NCBI GenBank assembly: GCA_001970955.1
Contig: MPUH01000086.1
Coordinates: 1 to 64,000, forward strand
Direction: 5' to 3'
Source of the DNA: Stentor coeruleus
Lineage: Eukaryota > Ciliophora > Heterotrichea > Heterotrichida > Stentoridae
DNA: 64,000 nucleotides
Shown: one piece after another, positions 21,101 to 30,425 of the stretch
Numbering within the stretch: the first letter of the stretch is position 1
Layout: every line of letters starts with the position of its first letter
The notes under the pieces: model-generated
Databases searched by the model: none
What the model was told of the DNA's origin: nothing
What the model saw: the letters and a program-made list of their open reading frames with translations, nothing else
Translations under genes and position numbers: made by a program

Positions 21101-21640
21101 TTATTCATCTAGACTATTAACTTGTATTTCTTCACATACCAAAACTCGATCTAAGACATCTTCATGATAAATTTCTGAGCTTTTCGAAATCAAAACAGTT
21201 AGTTTAGGGTCAATAATTAAAGCCTTTTTAATGCCAAAAAATTTTCTAAACATTTTCTCTTCATCTAACTCTATATGTGATATTCTAATTTTATGCAGTG
21301 TTTTTGATAAGTATTTTTGCACCCATATATGCTTCCCATCCTCATCTAAATACAGCTTTCTAATACAATTAATAGTAAAATATTGCAAATACATATAATA
21401 AATAAAAAATGGGAATGTCATATGCAAAGTGTTAGCACATAAATCTATAATACCGGAACTTACTAAAAATGTAAAGGAGGGAGAAAAGAAAAATGATGAC
21501 TTTAGCAATCTTTTAGCGTTTCCGATACTTTTTTCTTCCATAAGTAAGCATTTCCCATCTTTGAATTCTAGTTTGTTCTTTGGGATATATGCAAAGCTTC
21601 TTAAACACTGTTTAAGCATTTTTATAATAATAATAGCCAT
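21101..21640 (-). CDS. Two-helix membrane protein, paralogue 1
   Basis: 179 residues from the first ATG; the second Met at 21617-21619 (MLKQCLRSFAY) is the likelier start because the third paralogue begins there. Layout: basic N-terminus, FAYIPKNKLEFKDGKCLLME, two hydrophobic segments (SSFFFSPSFTFLVSS and TFPFFIYYMYLQYFT), then CIRKLYLDEDGKHIWVQ and a polar C-terminal domain ending in KSSEIYHEDVLDRV. Two membrane helices followed by a YLDEDG-type beta segment resemble the TMEM70/TMEM186/TMEM223 group of mitochondrial inner-membrane assembly factors. That is an inference from layout, not a sequence match I can prove. First of three tandem paralogues. Confidence 0.75.
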   Translation of the reverse strand: MAIIIIKMLKQCLRSFAYIPKNKLEFKDGKCLLMEEKSIGNAKRLLKSSFFFSPSFTFLVSSGIIDLCANTLHMTFPFFIYYMYLQYFTINCIRKLYLDEDGKHIWVQKYLSKTLHKIRISHIELDEEKMFRKFFGIKKALIIDPKLTVLISKSSEIYHEDVLDRVLVCEEIQVNSLDE

Positions 21641-21753
21641 ATTAAAGGGAATCTGATATTAGGTATAATCTTAGAGTTTAAAGGTTTTTTATGCTATTAA
21701 GAGTTTTTATTTGTATTTTTATATGAAAAAACATATAGTTTATATAGTTGTTT

Positions 21754-21943
21754 TTAGTTGATATAGTTTACAATCCTGATGATACCTATTTTTCANCCTG
21801 CTAAGACAATGAAAAAAGTCGCCCACCTAGAAAGGATGATAAAAAGTAGACTCTTGGCATTTCTCTTCTTAATGCGATATCGCTTTCTGCTTCTTTTCGT
21901 TTATGTCTAACCTTTGTACAGCAAGTCTGATTCTATCTTGCAT
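21754..21943 (-). pseudogene. Degraded copy of the 84-aa membrane-protein gene
   Basis: Nearly identical to 20773-21027 over the N-terminal part, but about 60 bases shorter in the middle, with small insertions or deletions that change frame and an N at 21796. Some of the damage may be an assembly fault at the N. Confidence 0.7.
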
Positions 21944-22016
21944 TTATTATAGGTTTTTTAATTCTATATAACTAGTACTATCTATTTAATAAACTATATA
22001 ATAAAGAATTCTTAGC

Positions 22017-22556
22017 TTATTCATCTAGGCTATTAACTTGTATTTCTTCACACTCAAAAACTCGATCTAAGACATCTTTATGATAAATTTCTGAGCTTTT
22101 CGAAATCAAAGCAGTTAGTTCATAGTCAATAATTAATTTTACTTTGATGTCACTAATTTTATCAAAAAACATCTCATCACCGAACTCTATTTTTGATATA
22201 CTAACTCTATGCAGTGTTTTTGAAAAGCATCTTTGCACCAATATATTTTTCCCATCCTCATCTAAATACAGCTTTCTAATACAATTCATAGTAAGAAAGA
22301 ACCAAATCACATGATAAAAATAAAATGGTGATGCTAAAAATATAGCATTAAAAACTAAACCTTTAAAATTGGAACTTATAAAAAATGAAAAGGGGACAGA
22401 AAAGAGCAATGATGAATTTAGCAATCTTCCAGTATTTTTGATAGTTTTTTCTTCCATAAGTAAGCATTTCCCATCTTTGAATTCTAGTTTGTTCTTTGGG
22501 ATATATGCAAAGCTTCTTAAACACTGTTTAAGCATTTTTATAATAATAATAGCCAT
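22017..22556 (-). CDS. Two-helix membrane protein, paralogue 2
   Basis: 179 residues from the first ATG, or 172 from the conserved MLKQCLRSF start. The N-terminal 37 residues and the C-terminal KSSEIYHKDVLDRVFECEEI region are almost identical to paralogue 1. The membrane core (SSLLFSVPFSFFISSNFKGL and PFYFYHVIWFFLTMN) and the loop after YLDEDG are highly diverged. The ends have probably been kept alike by gene conversion or recent duplication while the core changed. Same inferred TMEM70/186-like layout. Confidence 0.75.
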   Translation of the reverse strand: MAIIIIKMLKQCLRSFAYIPKNKLEFKDGKCLLMEEKTIKNTGRLLNSSLLFSVPFSFFISSNFKGLVFNAIFLASPFYFYHVIWFFLTMNCIRKLYLDEDGKNILVQRCFSKTLHRVSISKIEFGDEMFFDKISDIKVKLIIDYELTALISKSSEIYHKDVLDRVFECEEIQVNSLDE

Positions 22557-22651
22557 ATTAAAGGGAATCTGATATTAGGTATAATCTTAGAATTTTAAGG
22601 TTTTTATGCTATTAAGAGTTTTTATAGGATTTAATGATGATAAGTTTTAGT

Positions 22652-23170
22652 TTATTTATTTGGTATTCCAACTTGAATTTCTTTACACTCCAGAATTTTA
22701 TCTAAAACATCTTTATAGTAAATTTCTGAGCTTTTCGAAATATAAGCTGAAGCATTGCTGCTTATGACAATAATCTTTAGCATGGGATTAAATCTTTTAA
22801 ATTTCTTCATTTCTTCAAACTCTAGCTTTGCTATTTTGACTTTGTTTAGTGTTTCTGAAAAATATGTCTGCACCCATATATTTTTCCCATCTTCATCCAA
22901 ATACAACTTTTTAACGCAAAACATTTTAGCTAATATCAAGTTAGCATGAAAGCCAAAAAAAGGAATCATTGATAATCCTACATTAAGCGCCACATCATGT
23001 GAGTTATCAGATATTAAATATGAAAACGAGAAAACAACACCCCAAGATATCTTTAACGATTTTTCTATGCTTCCAATAATTTTCTCTTCCATAATCAAAC
23101 TTTTTCCGTCTATAAATGTAAGTTTCTGTTTTGGTACATAAGCAAATTTTCTTAAGCAATGTTTAAGCAT
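22652..23170 (-). CDS. Two-helix membrane protein, paralogue 3
   Basis: 172 residues, starting MLKHCLRKFAYVPKQKL, with the same plan: FIDGKSLIMEEK, two hydrophobic segments (ISWGVVFSFSYLIS and LSMIPFFGFHANLIL), KKLYLDEDGKNIWVQTY, and KSSEIYYKDVLDKILECKEI. Its divergence is spread along the whole length, so it is an older copy than the other two. It has no small partner gene downstream. Confidence 0.75.
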   Translation of the reverse strand: MLKHCLRKFAYVPKQKLTFIDGKSLIMEEKIIGSIEKSLKISWGVVFSFSYLISDNSHDVALNVGLSMIPFFGFHANLILAKMFCVKKLYLDEDGKNIWVQTYFSETLNKVKIAKLEFEEMKKFKRFNPMLKIIVISSNASAYISKSSEIYYKDVLDKILECKEIQVGIPNK

Positions 23171-23390
23171 ATTTTATTATATAATAAGTATTAGTATTAT
23201 GTATATTAAAACATATAAATTTTAGTATAAAAATCACAAGATAAAATTTTTTTTTTTTACATGATAAGGTTTTTATTTTTAAGAATTTAGTTTTATACAT
23301 ATAATATATCATAATCTTATAAAATTATAAAATTCCAACACAAATTCTCTAAAATTTCTTAATGAATTATTTAAACTACAATATAATTTT

Positions 23391-23870
23391 ATGAACAAAA
23401 AAGAATCCTCAACGAAAAAACATAAAAGAAAAGAAGAGACGGTTGAAAACATATACGGAGTACATTTCAAGTATAAAGACTTATTTTCACGTCTACTTGA
23501 AGTGCAAAAACAACGACGACATTCTGAAGCTAAATCTCCAGTAGTAAGACTCCAATCATTTGATTCAGTGAGTTTGAAACGCAACAACTCAAATCTGGCT
23601 AAAAGTATTAGCATAAAAGGGAAAAAGTCAGACACAAGCCTTAAAATAAAAATTCGAAGCAAAAGTCGAAGTACTTCTGCAAAGAAAAATGATATTAGGA
23701 GTTTGCATACAGATAGGAAAAAAGAGATATTTAAATCATTTTCTCCAAGTCACAAAGTAAAAAAAAGTACGACACACCTAAAGTCATCCTCTAAGAAAAA
23801 ACTTGAGAAAAAAGCTGTCAATCAGTCACGAAATCTAAAAAAGCAGGCCCTTAAATCGAAAAATACTTAA
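23391..23870 (+). CDS. Very basic small protein, 159 aa
   Basis: Lys/Arg/Ser-rich throughout (KKHKRKEE, KIKIRSKSRSTSAKK, KSSSKKKLEKKAVNQS). One more ordered stretch occurs early (VENIYGVHFKYKDLFSRLL). No cysteine motif or membrane segment. The composition fits a nucleic-acid- or microtubule-binding protein, but I do not recognise it. Upstream sequence is short and A+T rich; the WDR82 gene follows about 200 bp downstream on the same strand. Confidence 0.7.
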   Translation: MNKKESSTKKHKRKEETVENIYGVHFKYKDLFSRLLEVQKQRRHSEAKSPVVRLQSFDSVSLKRNNSNLAKSISIKGKKSDTSLKIKIRSKSRSTSAKKNDIRSLHTDRKKEIFKSFSPSHKVKKSTTHLKSSSKKKLEKKAVNQSRNLKKQALKSKNT

Positions 23871-24075
23871 ATCGCATAGGATATTTAAAGCACTTTATCT
23901 TTAAAAGATAGATAGAATAATTAAAAATATAAAAAGACCATTCTAGAATATTACGATAACCTTTAGATTATTTTTACTAAACACAAACTAACTATAAATA
24001 AACACAAAACCCCCTAAGTTTCTTCATAAAAAATCCATTCCAAACCTTCTCATTCCAAAACCCAAGTAAATATAA

Positions 24076-25062
24076 ATGGAACCTTTGGAACTTACCCATC
24101 AAGTAATCCAATCCATGGACATAGGCAAAATTTTCAAAGACAACCACAGCGACATCAACTCAATGAGTTTTTCAGATGATTGTACTCTTCTTATAACCGC
24201 ATCAGACGACGACTCAGTAAACATTTACAACATCATCAGAGGAACCCGCGAAAAGCTTCTCTATAACAAAGACTATGGCGTAGAAAACATTAAATTCACC
24301 CATCATCCAAATGCTTTTCTCTGTTCTACCAAAAAAGGTACAGAACATCTAATTAAATACTGGAGTTCATTTGATAATAGAATAATACACAACTTCAAAG
24401 GCCATACTGATGATATAACCGCATTAGATATGAGCCCTAAAAATGATATGTTTATATCAACAGCTAAAGATAAACAAATGATTTTATGGGATTTAAGACA
24501 AAGAAAAGGTTTAGCAAGGTTGGAATATAGAGAAAGTTCAGGTGGAGGTATGTGTGCTTTTGATCCACATGGGGTTATATTTGCTTTAGTATACCCTGTT
24601 GTAACTCAAAATATAACAAAGAATTATATTAAGCTTGTTGACTGTAATAATTATTTGGATGGGGCATTTAGTACATGGGAAATTGAATGTCCTGAGATTA
24701 AAGGGATACAATTTAGTGATGATGGGAAATATTTGTTAGCTTATACTGTTGAAAGTACGATTTTGGTTTTGGATGCTTTTGATGGATCTAAAAAACTGGT
24801 TCTTAGAGATTTTCTTAATGAAAACGGGAAAGTTATGGCATGTTTTAGTCCTGATAGTAAGTATATTGTCACTGGGTGTGAGAGGAATAATGGTATTGTC
24901 ATGTTTGATGTGAATTCTGGGCAAAAAGTACATGAGATGAAAGGACACCCTAAGACCCCTACATGTTTAGCCTGGAGCAGGGAACATGTTTTGTTGGCCT
25001 CAGCTTGCCAAAATTTACTTTTCTGGGTACCGGATTTTAACAAGTTAAGACCTTCGGGATAA
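24076..25062 (+). CDS. WDR82: WDR82/Swd2-like WD40 protein
   Basis: 328 residues, a complete WD40 propeller matching WDR82 (yeast Swd2). The start FKDNHSDINSMSFSDD and ASDDDSVNIYNIIRGTREK parallel the human FRENSDKINCFDFS and SSDDDSIVLYD blocks. Further shared blocks are YGVENIKFTHHPN, GHTDDITALDMSP, STAKDKQMILWDLR, FDPHGVIFAL and the C-terminal LLASACQNLLFWVP. WDR82 is a subunit of the SET1/COMPASS histone H3K4 methyltransferase and of a PNUTS-PP1 transcription-termination complex, both nuclear. Sense-strand composition moves from C-rich at the 5' end to G-rich at the 3' end, a clear example of the gradient in this window. Confidence 0.93.
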   Translation: MEPLELTHQVIQSMDIGKIFKDNHSDINSMSFSDDCTLLITASDDDSVNIYNIIRGTREKLLYNKDYGVENIKFTHHPNAFLCSTKKGTEHLIKYWSSFDNRIIHNFKGHTDDITALDMSPKNDMFISTAKDKQMILWDLRQRKGLARLEYRESSGGGMCAFDPHGVIFALVYPVVTQNITKNYIKLVDCNNYLDGAFSTWEIECPEIKGIQFSDDGKYLLAYTVESTILVLDAFDGSKKLVLRDFLNENGKVMACFSPDSKYIVTGCERNNGIVMFDVNSGQKVHEMKGHPKTPTCLAWSREHVLLASACQNLLFWVPDFNKLRPSG

Positions 25063-25417
25063 GTATAGTAATTTTATGAGAATGGATTAATTTTAGGGCT
25101 TTTTGAGGATAATTGAAGGGAGAGTTGGCTTTATTATGAGGAAGTTTGGAAGAGTTTTATTAATGTTGGAGGATGTGTGGATGAATAATTTGGGTTTATA
25201 TGAATATATAGGTAAAATCATGTATATTTACACCTTGGTTGCAGGCTAACTGAAGTGTTATTAAAACTTTGCATAAAAATCATAAAGAATTATATTAAGG
25301 AAAATATTGGTAATCATTTTAAGCATATTAAGATGTATCTTAATAACCTAAGTGAACTTTTTTTATTTAAGGAAAACTATAGTTTATTATGAAAATAGAA
25401 ATACTATTATCTTTTAA
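25063..25417. other. Convergent spacer
   Basis: Strongly G-rich and C-poor on the left, as expected after the WDR82 gene. No gene seen. Confidence 0.5.
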
Positions 25418-27499
25418 TTAGGGATGAATTTTTAGACTCACCCCACAGCGTAAACCTGTAAAACTGACATAATTCATTCCCTTCAGCATGCTGATACGCA
25501 GGCCAGGCTTTTTATTTTCATTAAAGAACATGGTTTTAAACTGATCGATACTTGAAAAATTGCCATTCAATAAAAATTTCCCAGCCATTTCATTTATCGA
25601 GCTAAGAGTCTCTCCAAAAAGTTTCATCTCTGATTTTCCCCCTGACTCTTCTCTTGAATGAAAGATTTCCCATTCAGTCATGCCTTTGATTTTAAAATTT
25701 TCATAGCCAGAATTCTTTTCTGGGGTGTATTTTGATCTTGATTCTAACAGAGTTTTTGATTCGCATCTTCTTAAGAAATACGAAAGTTCATGAAACATAG
25801 TTATCAAAGTTGCACCTTTATGTACATCATTAATATTGTCTCTTATGTTATCTCTATAATCTTTGATAAAAATGTTCAAATTGTATGTGGTGAGTCCATG
25901 CAAGGACGGCATTAAAGCTGTGATATAAACTCTGTTAAGACCTTCAAGAATATGGCTTTTTACAAGCTGAATATTTTCACAGAATTCGGATAGGATTTCC
26001 ACAATTATTTCTTCATTAAAAAATTCCCTAGCTTGTGCATAAAAAATTTGGTTTTGAGTGAGCTTTTGGCATGGTTTAAATAAAGGAAAATTTAAATAGC
26101 TTTCTGGGAATAGATAGTTCCAATCTTTATGATATGTTTGAACAATCATTTCTGATATAAGCAGATCTTTGATATGTTCATGTTTCGATTTAATAACATC
26201 ATTAAACAATTTTTTGTAATCTAGATTTGTATCAACCTTGGATAAAGTATTATAAAGCTGTAAAGCGAGCTCTTCATCTCTTTTAACGTCTTTAATTAAA
26301 AAATATAAAAAAACTAAGATTCCTGCTTCAGCAGGGATTTCATTGGTTTTGCAAGGTGTAGAGAAATAAACATTTTCAGCATTTTTCAAGGTCGATTTTA
26401 AATTCTTTTTTTCAACCCAAGCCTTAAGTTTTTGTAGAACTTTAATCCCTTTATTATTTGCAATTTTACGACGAACAGAGCTAAATTTTTTAAAAATTTG
26501 AGTTAAGGCGTTATAGAATACTTCTCTAAGAGGAGGAATAGCTTTGTCTAAAACATTTATTCCCTTGTTTTCAATTCGCTGCTGCTTACAAGCTTCCATT
26601 ATCCTTATTATTTGCTTGAAATTCCATCTACTTTCTAGCACTGGTTTGATGCACTTCTTAATAATAGAAAACTCTTGACGTCTGAGCATAAAGGCCATAA
26701 CTTGTGTTTTAAATAAAATATGTATTGCCATGTCTAAACTGTTTCCCAAAATGTAATCTAATGCAGGTTTCCCCCGGGCTTTAAAAAAAACATCTGGAAA
26801 ATCAAGGTTGAATAGCTTCAAAAAAAGTAGCCCAAAGGAATAATAGCTTGATTTTTGAATAACCATATCAATAGAATTATCTAATCCACACTCTTGAAGT
26901 AAAATAAGTTCTGGTGATAAATATCTATTTGATTCACTAACCACCAAATCAAAATTCTTATTAAATTTTTCATTAAAAATAACCATATGCATATATTTTA
27001 ATATGATACTTTTATCCTTTTTTATGCATATGCACTCTGGTCTTATTTTCCCATAAAACATCACTTGCTTACTTAATTTATGTAAAACTTTTGCAGTTTT
27101 TGTAAGAATTTCTAATTTTTCGTCTTCTGACTCTTCTTGGCAATCATCTAAAGTTTTTTGATACATTTCGGTGATAAGAGAAATTCGGTGATTTCCGGAA
27201 ATACTTTCTAGAGTTACTGCAAGAAGGTTATTTTTAAAAATCCTTTTATATGCAATGAGTTGTGGCTTTAGTAAGGATTTTAAGGATTTGATACTTTGAG
27301 ATTGATAGCAAACTATAATACATGATTGAATAGTTTCATTATCCCTTATGATTTCTCCATCAGAAATAACTATTTCAACACCCATTTGAATTGCTGACTC
27401 AAGTTGACGGAGATTTTTAACATCAGCAAGCTTTATTAAATAACTGCTGAAAAGTTCATGTTCTAATTGAAAAATTTTATTTACCCACTTGTAATCCAT
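25418..27499 (-). CDS. Pseudokinase with zincin-like C-terminal region
   Basis: 693 residues. Residues 1-320 have the outline of a protein kinase C-lobe: KLSKQVMFYGKIRPECICI (149-157 replaces the HRDxKPEN loop), RYLSPELILL (an SPE block) and SSYYSFGLLFLKLF (helix F). The catalytic HRD Asp, the DFG motif and a convincing glycine loop are absent, so it is probably inactive as a kinase. The C-terminal half is a separate helical domain with GATLITMFHELSYFLRR (HELSY at 570-574), then EESGGKSEMKLFGE about 45 residues on. This resembles a metallopeptidase HExxH plus downstream Glu, with the second His replaced by Tyr. That reading is my inference. A decayed paralogue lies directly upstream. Confidence 0.8.
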   Translation of the reverse strand: MDYKWVNKIFQLEHELFSSYLIKLADVKNLRQLESAIQMGVEIVISDGEIIRDNETIQSCIIVCYQSQSIKSLKSLLKPQLIAYKRIFKNNLLAVTLESISGNHRISLITEMYQKTLDDCQEESEDEKLEILTKTAKVLHKLSKQVMFYGKIRPECICIKKDKSIILKYMHMVIFNEKFNKNFDLVVSESNRYLSPELILLQECGLDNSIDMVIQKSSYYSFGLLFLKLFNLDFPDVFFKARGKPALDYILGNSLDMAIHILFKTQVMAFMLRRQEFSIIKKCIKPVLESRWNFKQIIRIMEACKQQRIENKGINVLDKAIPPLREVFYNALTQIFKKFSSVRRKIANNKGIKVLQKLKAWVEKKNLKSTLKNAENVYFSTPCKTNEIPAEAGILVFLYFLIKDVKRDEELALQLYNTLSKVDTNLDYKKLFNDVIKSKHEHIKDLLISEMIVQTYHKDWNYLFPESYLNFPLFKPCQKLTQNQIFYAQAREFFNEEIIVEILSEFCENIQLVKSHILEGLNRVYITALMPSLHGLTTYNLNIFIKDYRDNIRDNINDVHKGATLITMFHELSYFLRRCESKTLLESRSKYTPEKNSGYENFKIKGMTEWEIFHSREESGGKSEMKLFGETLSSINEMAGKFLLNGNFSSIDQFKTMFFNENKKPGLRISMLKGMNYVSFTGLRCGVSLKIHP

Positions 27500-28099
27500 T
27501 AATATATAAGGTATTAATTATCTAAATAATTTTCTTATCTAGGTCCCCTTTTATTTAATTACAAACTATAAACCAGAATATAGTTAGTCATGAGAAAAAA
27601 ATAGATTTATTATTGATGAGGATTAAAAGCTAATTGAACAATCTTTGATAAATATATTTTAGAATAATCAAATGAAAAAAAAAGCTTAATATGAAGATAA
27701 TCCTATTGAGTTATTTAATTAGAATTATTGAATAATATTTTAGGATAATTTATTGTTGCACTAGAAAATACGAAAAAATCGGCCAGATATAATTGGCTCA
27801 TCTATTTTAATAGTGGAAATCCAGTTCTCACATTATTTACTGATAACAAGCTATACTACCTATTACTAAATATTACTCAAGCATTTACCAAAGTTCCCTT
27901 ATCATTTTTAGCCCTAATTGCTGATAATTAGAAATCTAAGTCTGTCACAAAAAATAAATTATTTAAAACACAAATCCTGATAAATTAAACGATATCCATG
28001 TCTAAATGCATGATTATATATGGAAAATTCTCGCATTGCAGTTTTAAGATTTATATGAAGATTTTTTTCCCGAAGCTATTTCCAATAAGAGCTTCATAA
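27500..28099. other. A+T-rich spacer
   Basis: Upstream region of the pseudokinase gene. No coding frame I can support; it may contain more decayed sequence. Confidence 0.4.
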
Positions 28100-29741
28100 C
28101 AAACCCTAGAAACATCAGCAGAGAGTTTTGAATCTAAGACTAAATACTTTTAGTTTCTCATACTAAGCATTAATACAGTTATATTCTTCGATAAAAGAAG
28201 CCAACCCGCTGAAAGCAGTCATTTTCTAGGATTCTCAAGAGTACTAGAAAATTTTTCATAGATCTAAACCAAAAAAAAAAAAATTAGCATATAAAAATCT
28301 TCAAGCAAATTCATATTATCTAAACTAAATCAAATCCAATTATATTAAAATCTAATTTAATTCCTGGCTCTTATCTAAAATCTAGAATTTCATACTCATT
28401 CTTGTTTAATGATTCTAGTTTTTAATAATTTGATGAGTATATCTTAATCTTAATTTAACCTAGTCTTTGGGTAATATTTTTTTTAAATTGTTAATAAAAT
28501 CGCATATTTCCCGCACAATGATATTTATTTTGTGGCAACACTATAATCTTTAATAAATATATTTAAATTATAAATTGTTTGTCCATACAATGGTAGTATA
28601 ATTTTAAAACATTTTAAAATTCATCTACTACTAGCTGAATATTTTAACAGAACTGAGATAAAATTGCAATAGGCACAGAATCAAAATATATCGTGACTGT
28701 TATTAATTTTATTTTTTCTGCGGTATTTTTTTAGATTTTTTAGGCATTGTGATACTGTATAACTAATCTTGATTAAAAGAAGCCTGTTTTGTAAAAAAAA
28801 AAGTATTTTGAGTGATTTTGACAAGTTTTAAATAATAAAAAATTAATTTGGTGTACTCATTTCCAATCTTTTATATATGTCAAAGCAATTATCTGCTACT
28901 ACAAATCATTTAAATACTCATTCTTTCATTTAATTTAACCACTAAATAGTCTTTTATCATTTAGGTCTCTGTAATCTGAGAAAAAGTAAGAGAAGTGCAA
29001 ATAAAAATGTTAAAATTCCTGCTTCACGGAGGTTTTTCGGCATAGTATAGGCAAAATAAATTATACTCGCCATTTTGCAAAATCGATAACAAATCTTCTA
29101 CCCATAAATAAAGTTCTTTTATGAAAACATTATTCTTTTTTCATAAAATCAATTAGCCAGATTAATTCTTATCTTCTGCTGGCTTTTATATAAGCAAGCG
29201 AAAGCTAATAATAACTATAATATTTATTATTTGCTTGAAATTAAATCTTCTTTAAATAGCTGACTCTTCTAAACTTCTTCTTATAAATGCTAAATAAATT
29301 ATAATTCTCAAATATATAATCTCGTGACAAAATCAGTTAACGAGATAAGGACTAATTGATTAACTATTTTAGAAATTTTTTGATATTTAATCAAGATTTT
29401 TCGATAATTTTCAGTTATAAGCGAAATTTGATACAATTGATTATTTTTTTTTCAAATCAATTCTAAAAATACAATATTTGAATATAATATTGTAAGTGTA
29501 TAGCTTGCTGATGTTATAAAGACTTGATTGTTTTGAGATCTTGTGATTTATAAGCGGCTATAAGTTTACAAGTTGTGCCATAATCTTTTATAAAATTTCC
29601 GTTAGAAATAGTTATTTCAACATTCATTTCACTTAGTTACTCAGTTTGAACTTTTTTCAATGTTGTAAAGATTTTTAATTATTTAATGAAGGTTTATGTT
29701 TTATTTCAGCCTAACTGATAATAAATATAAAAATATTATAG
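28100..29741 (-). pseudogene. Decayed paralogue of the pseudokinase/zincin-like gene
   Basis: Nucleotide resemblance to the gene at 25418-27499, in the same order and strand. The stretch from 28542 matches 25855 (TATAATCTTTxATAAA), 29016 matches 26319 (TCCTGCTTCA), 29226 matches 26604 (TTATTATTTGCTTGAAATT), and 29603 matches 27361 (AGAAATAxxTATTTCAACA). Spacing is kept at the 3' end but about 380 bases are missing in the kinase-like part. Stops and length changes occur throughout and no long frame survives. The end points are extrapolated from the functional copy. Confidence 0.7.
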
Positions 29742-30425
29742 TGTAATTATGGTTTGTCCACTTTAGTAAACTCATGAAATACTAAAATAAAATATTACTA
29801 TGTTCCTAGTTTTTATAAGTATTACTTTACAATACAATATTTGAGCCTATTTTAATTAGACACAATTTTATAGCGATACTTTTGAAAAAAAAAAAATTTA
29901 TAATATAGTTGCAAAAATTTTACATATAATTTATAGATTAATAGTTATAGTAAGTAGCAGAAAGAGAAATTTGCTTAAAGGTAATTCATGTTGTGGAAAA
30001 TAATTAGAAATCATATTATAACTCTCTTGTTTTATAAATATTATAATCTATTATTTTCATCCCTATATACATAAGTATTTTTATCAAGTATCTTATTTTA
30101 CTATTACTTATTTAGGTTCACGAAAAGTAGAACTTGAGATATAGTGCTAAAGATTTTATATAATTAGATTAAAATGCTAGTAACTCTTTAGGTGTGGCAA
30201 AAAAAATCGATTTACTTTATATATTTTATACATGCACTTTTATAATGACTATTGCAAATATTTTACTTAATTAAACATCTTTACTAGCATTTAATAAAAT
30301 TTATCACACCAAAAAAAAAACATTTTCCTATCATATTACTATATAAACTAACATTCCTTGAATTACTTAAGTTAATAAAAAATCATAATCATCCAAAACA
30401 TTATAATTATTTTAATTTAAACTAA
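29742..30425. other. A+T-rich spacer
   Basis: No gene seen. The last 150 bases are the 3' flank of the NEK gene on the minus strand. Confidence 0.4.

Larger units (their letters stand above)
20741..22630. repeat. Tandem duplication of a two-gene unit
   Basis: The segment starting TATGAAAAAACATATAGTTT at 20741 recurs from 21722. Each unit carries, on the minus strand, an approximately 175-residue membrane-protein gene and downstream of it an 84-residue membrane-protein gene. In the second unit the small gene is shortened and contains an N at 21796. Ends and flanks are almost identical between units while the middle of the large gene is strongly diverged. Confidence 0.85.
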
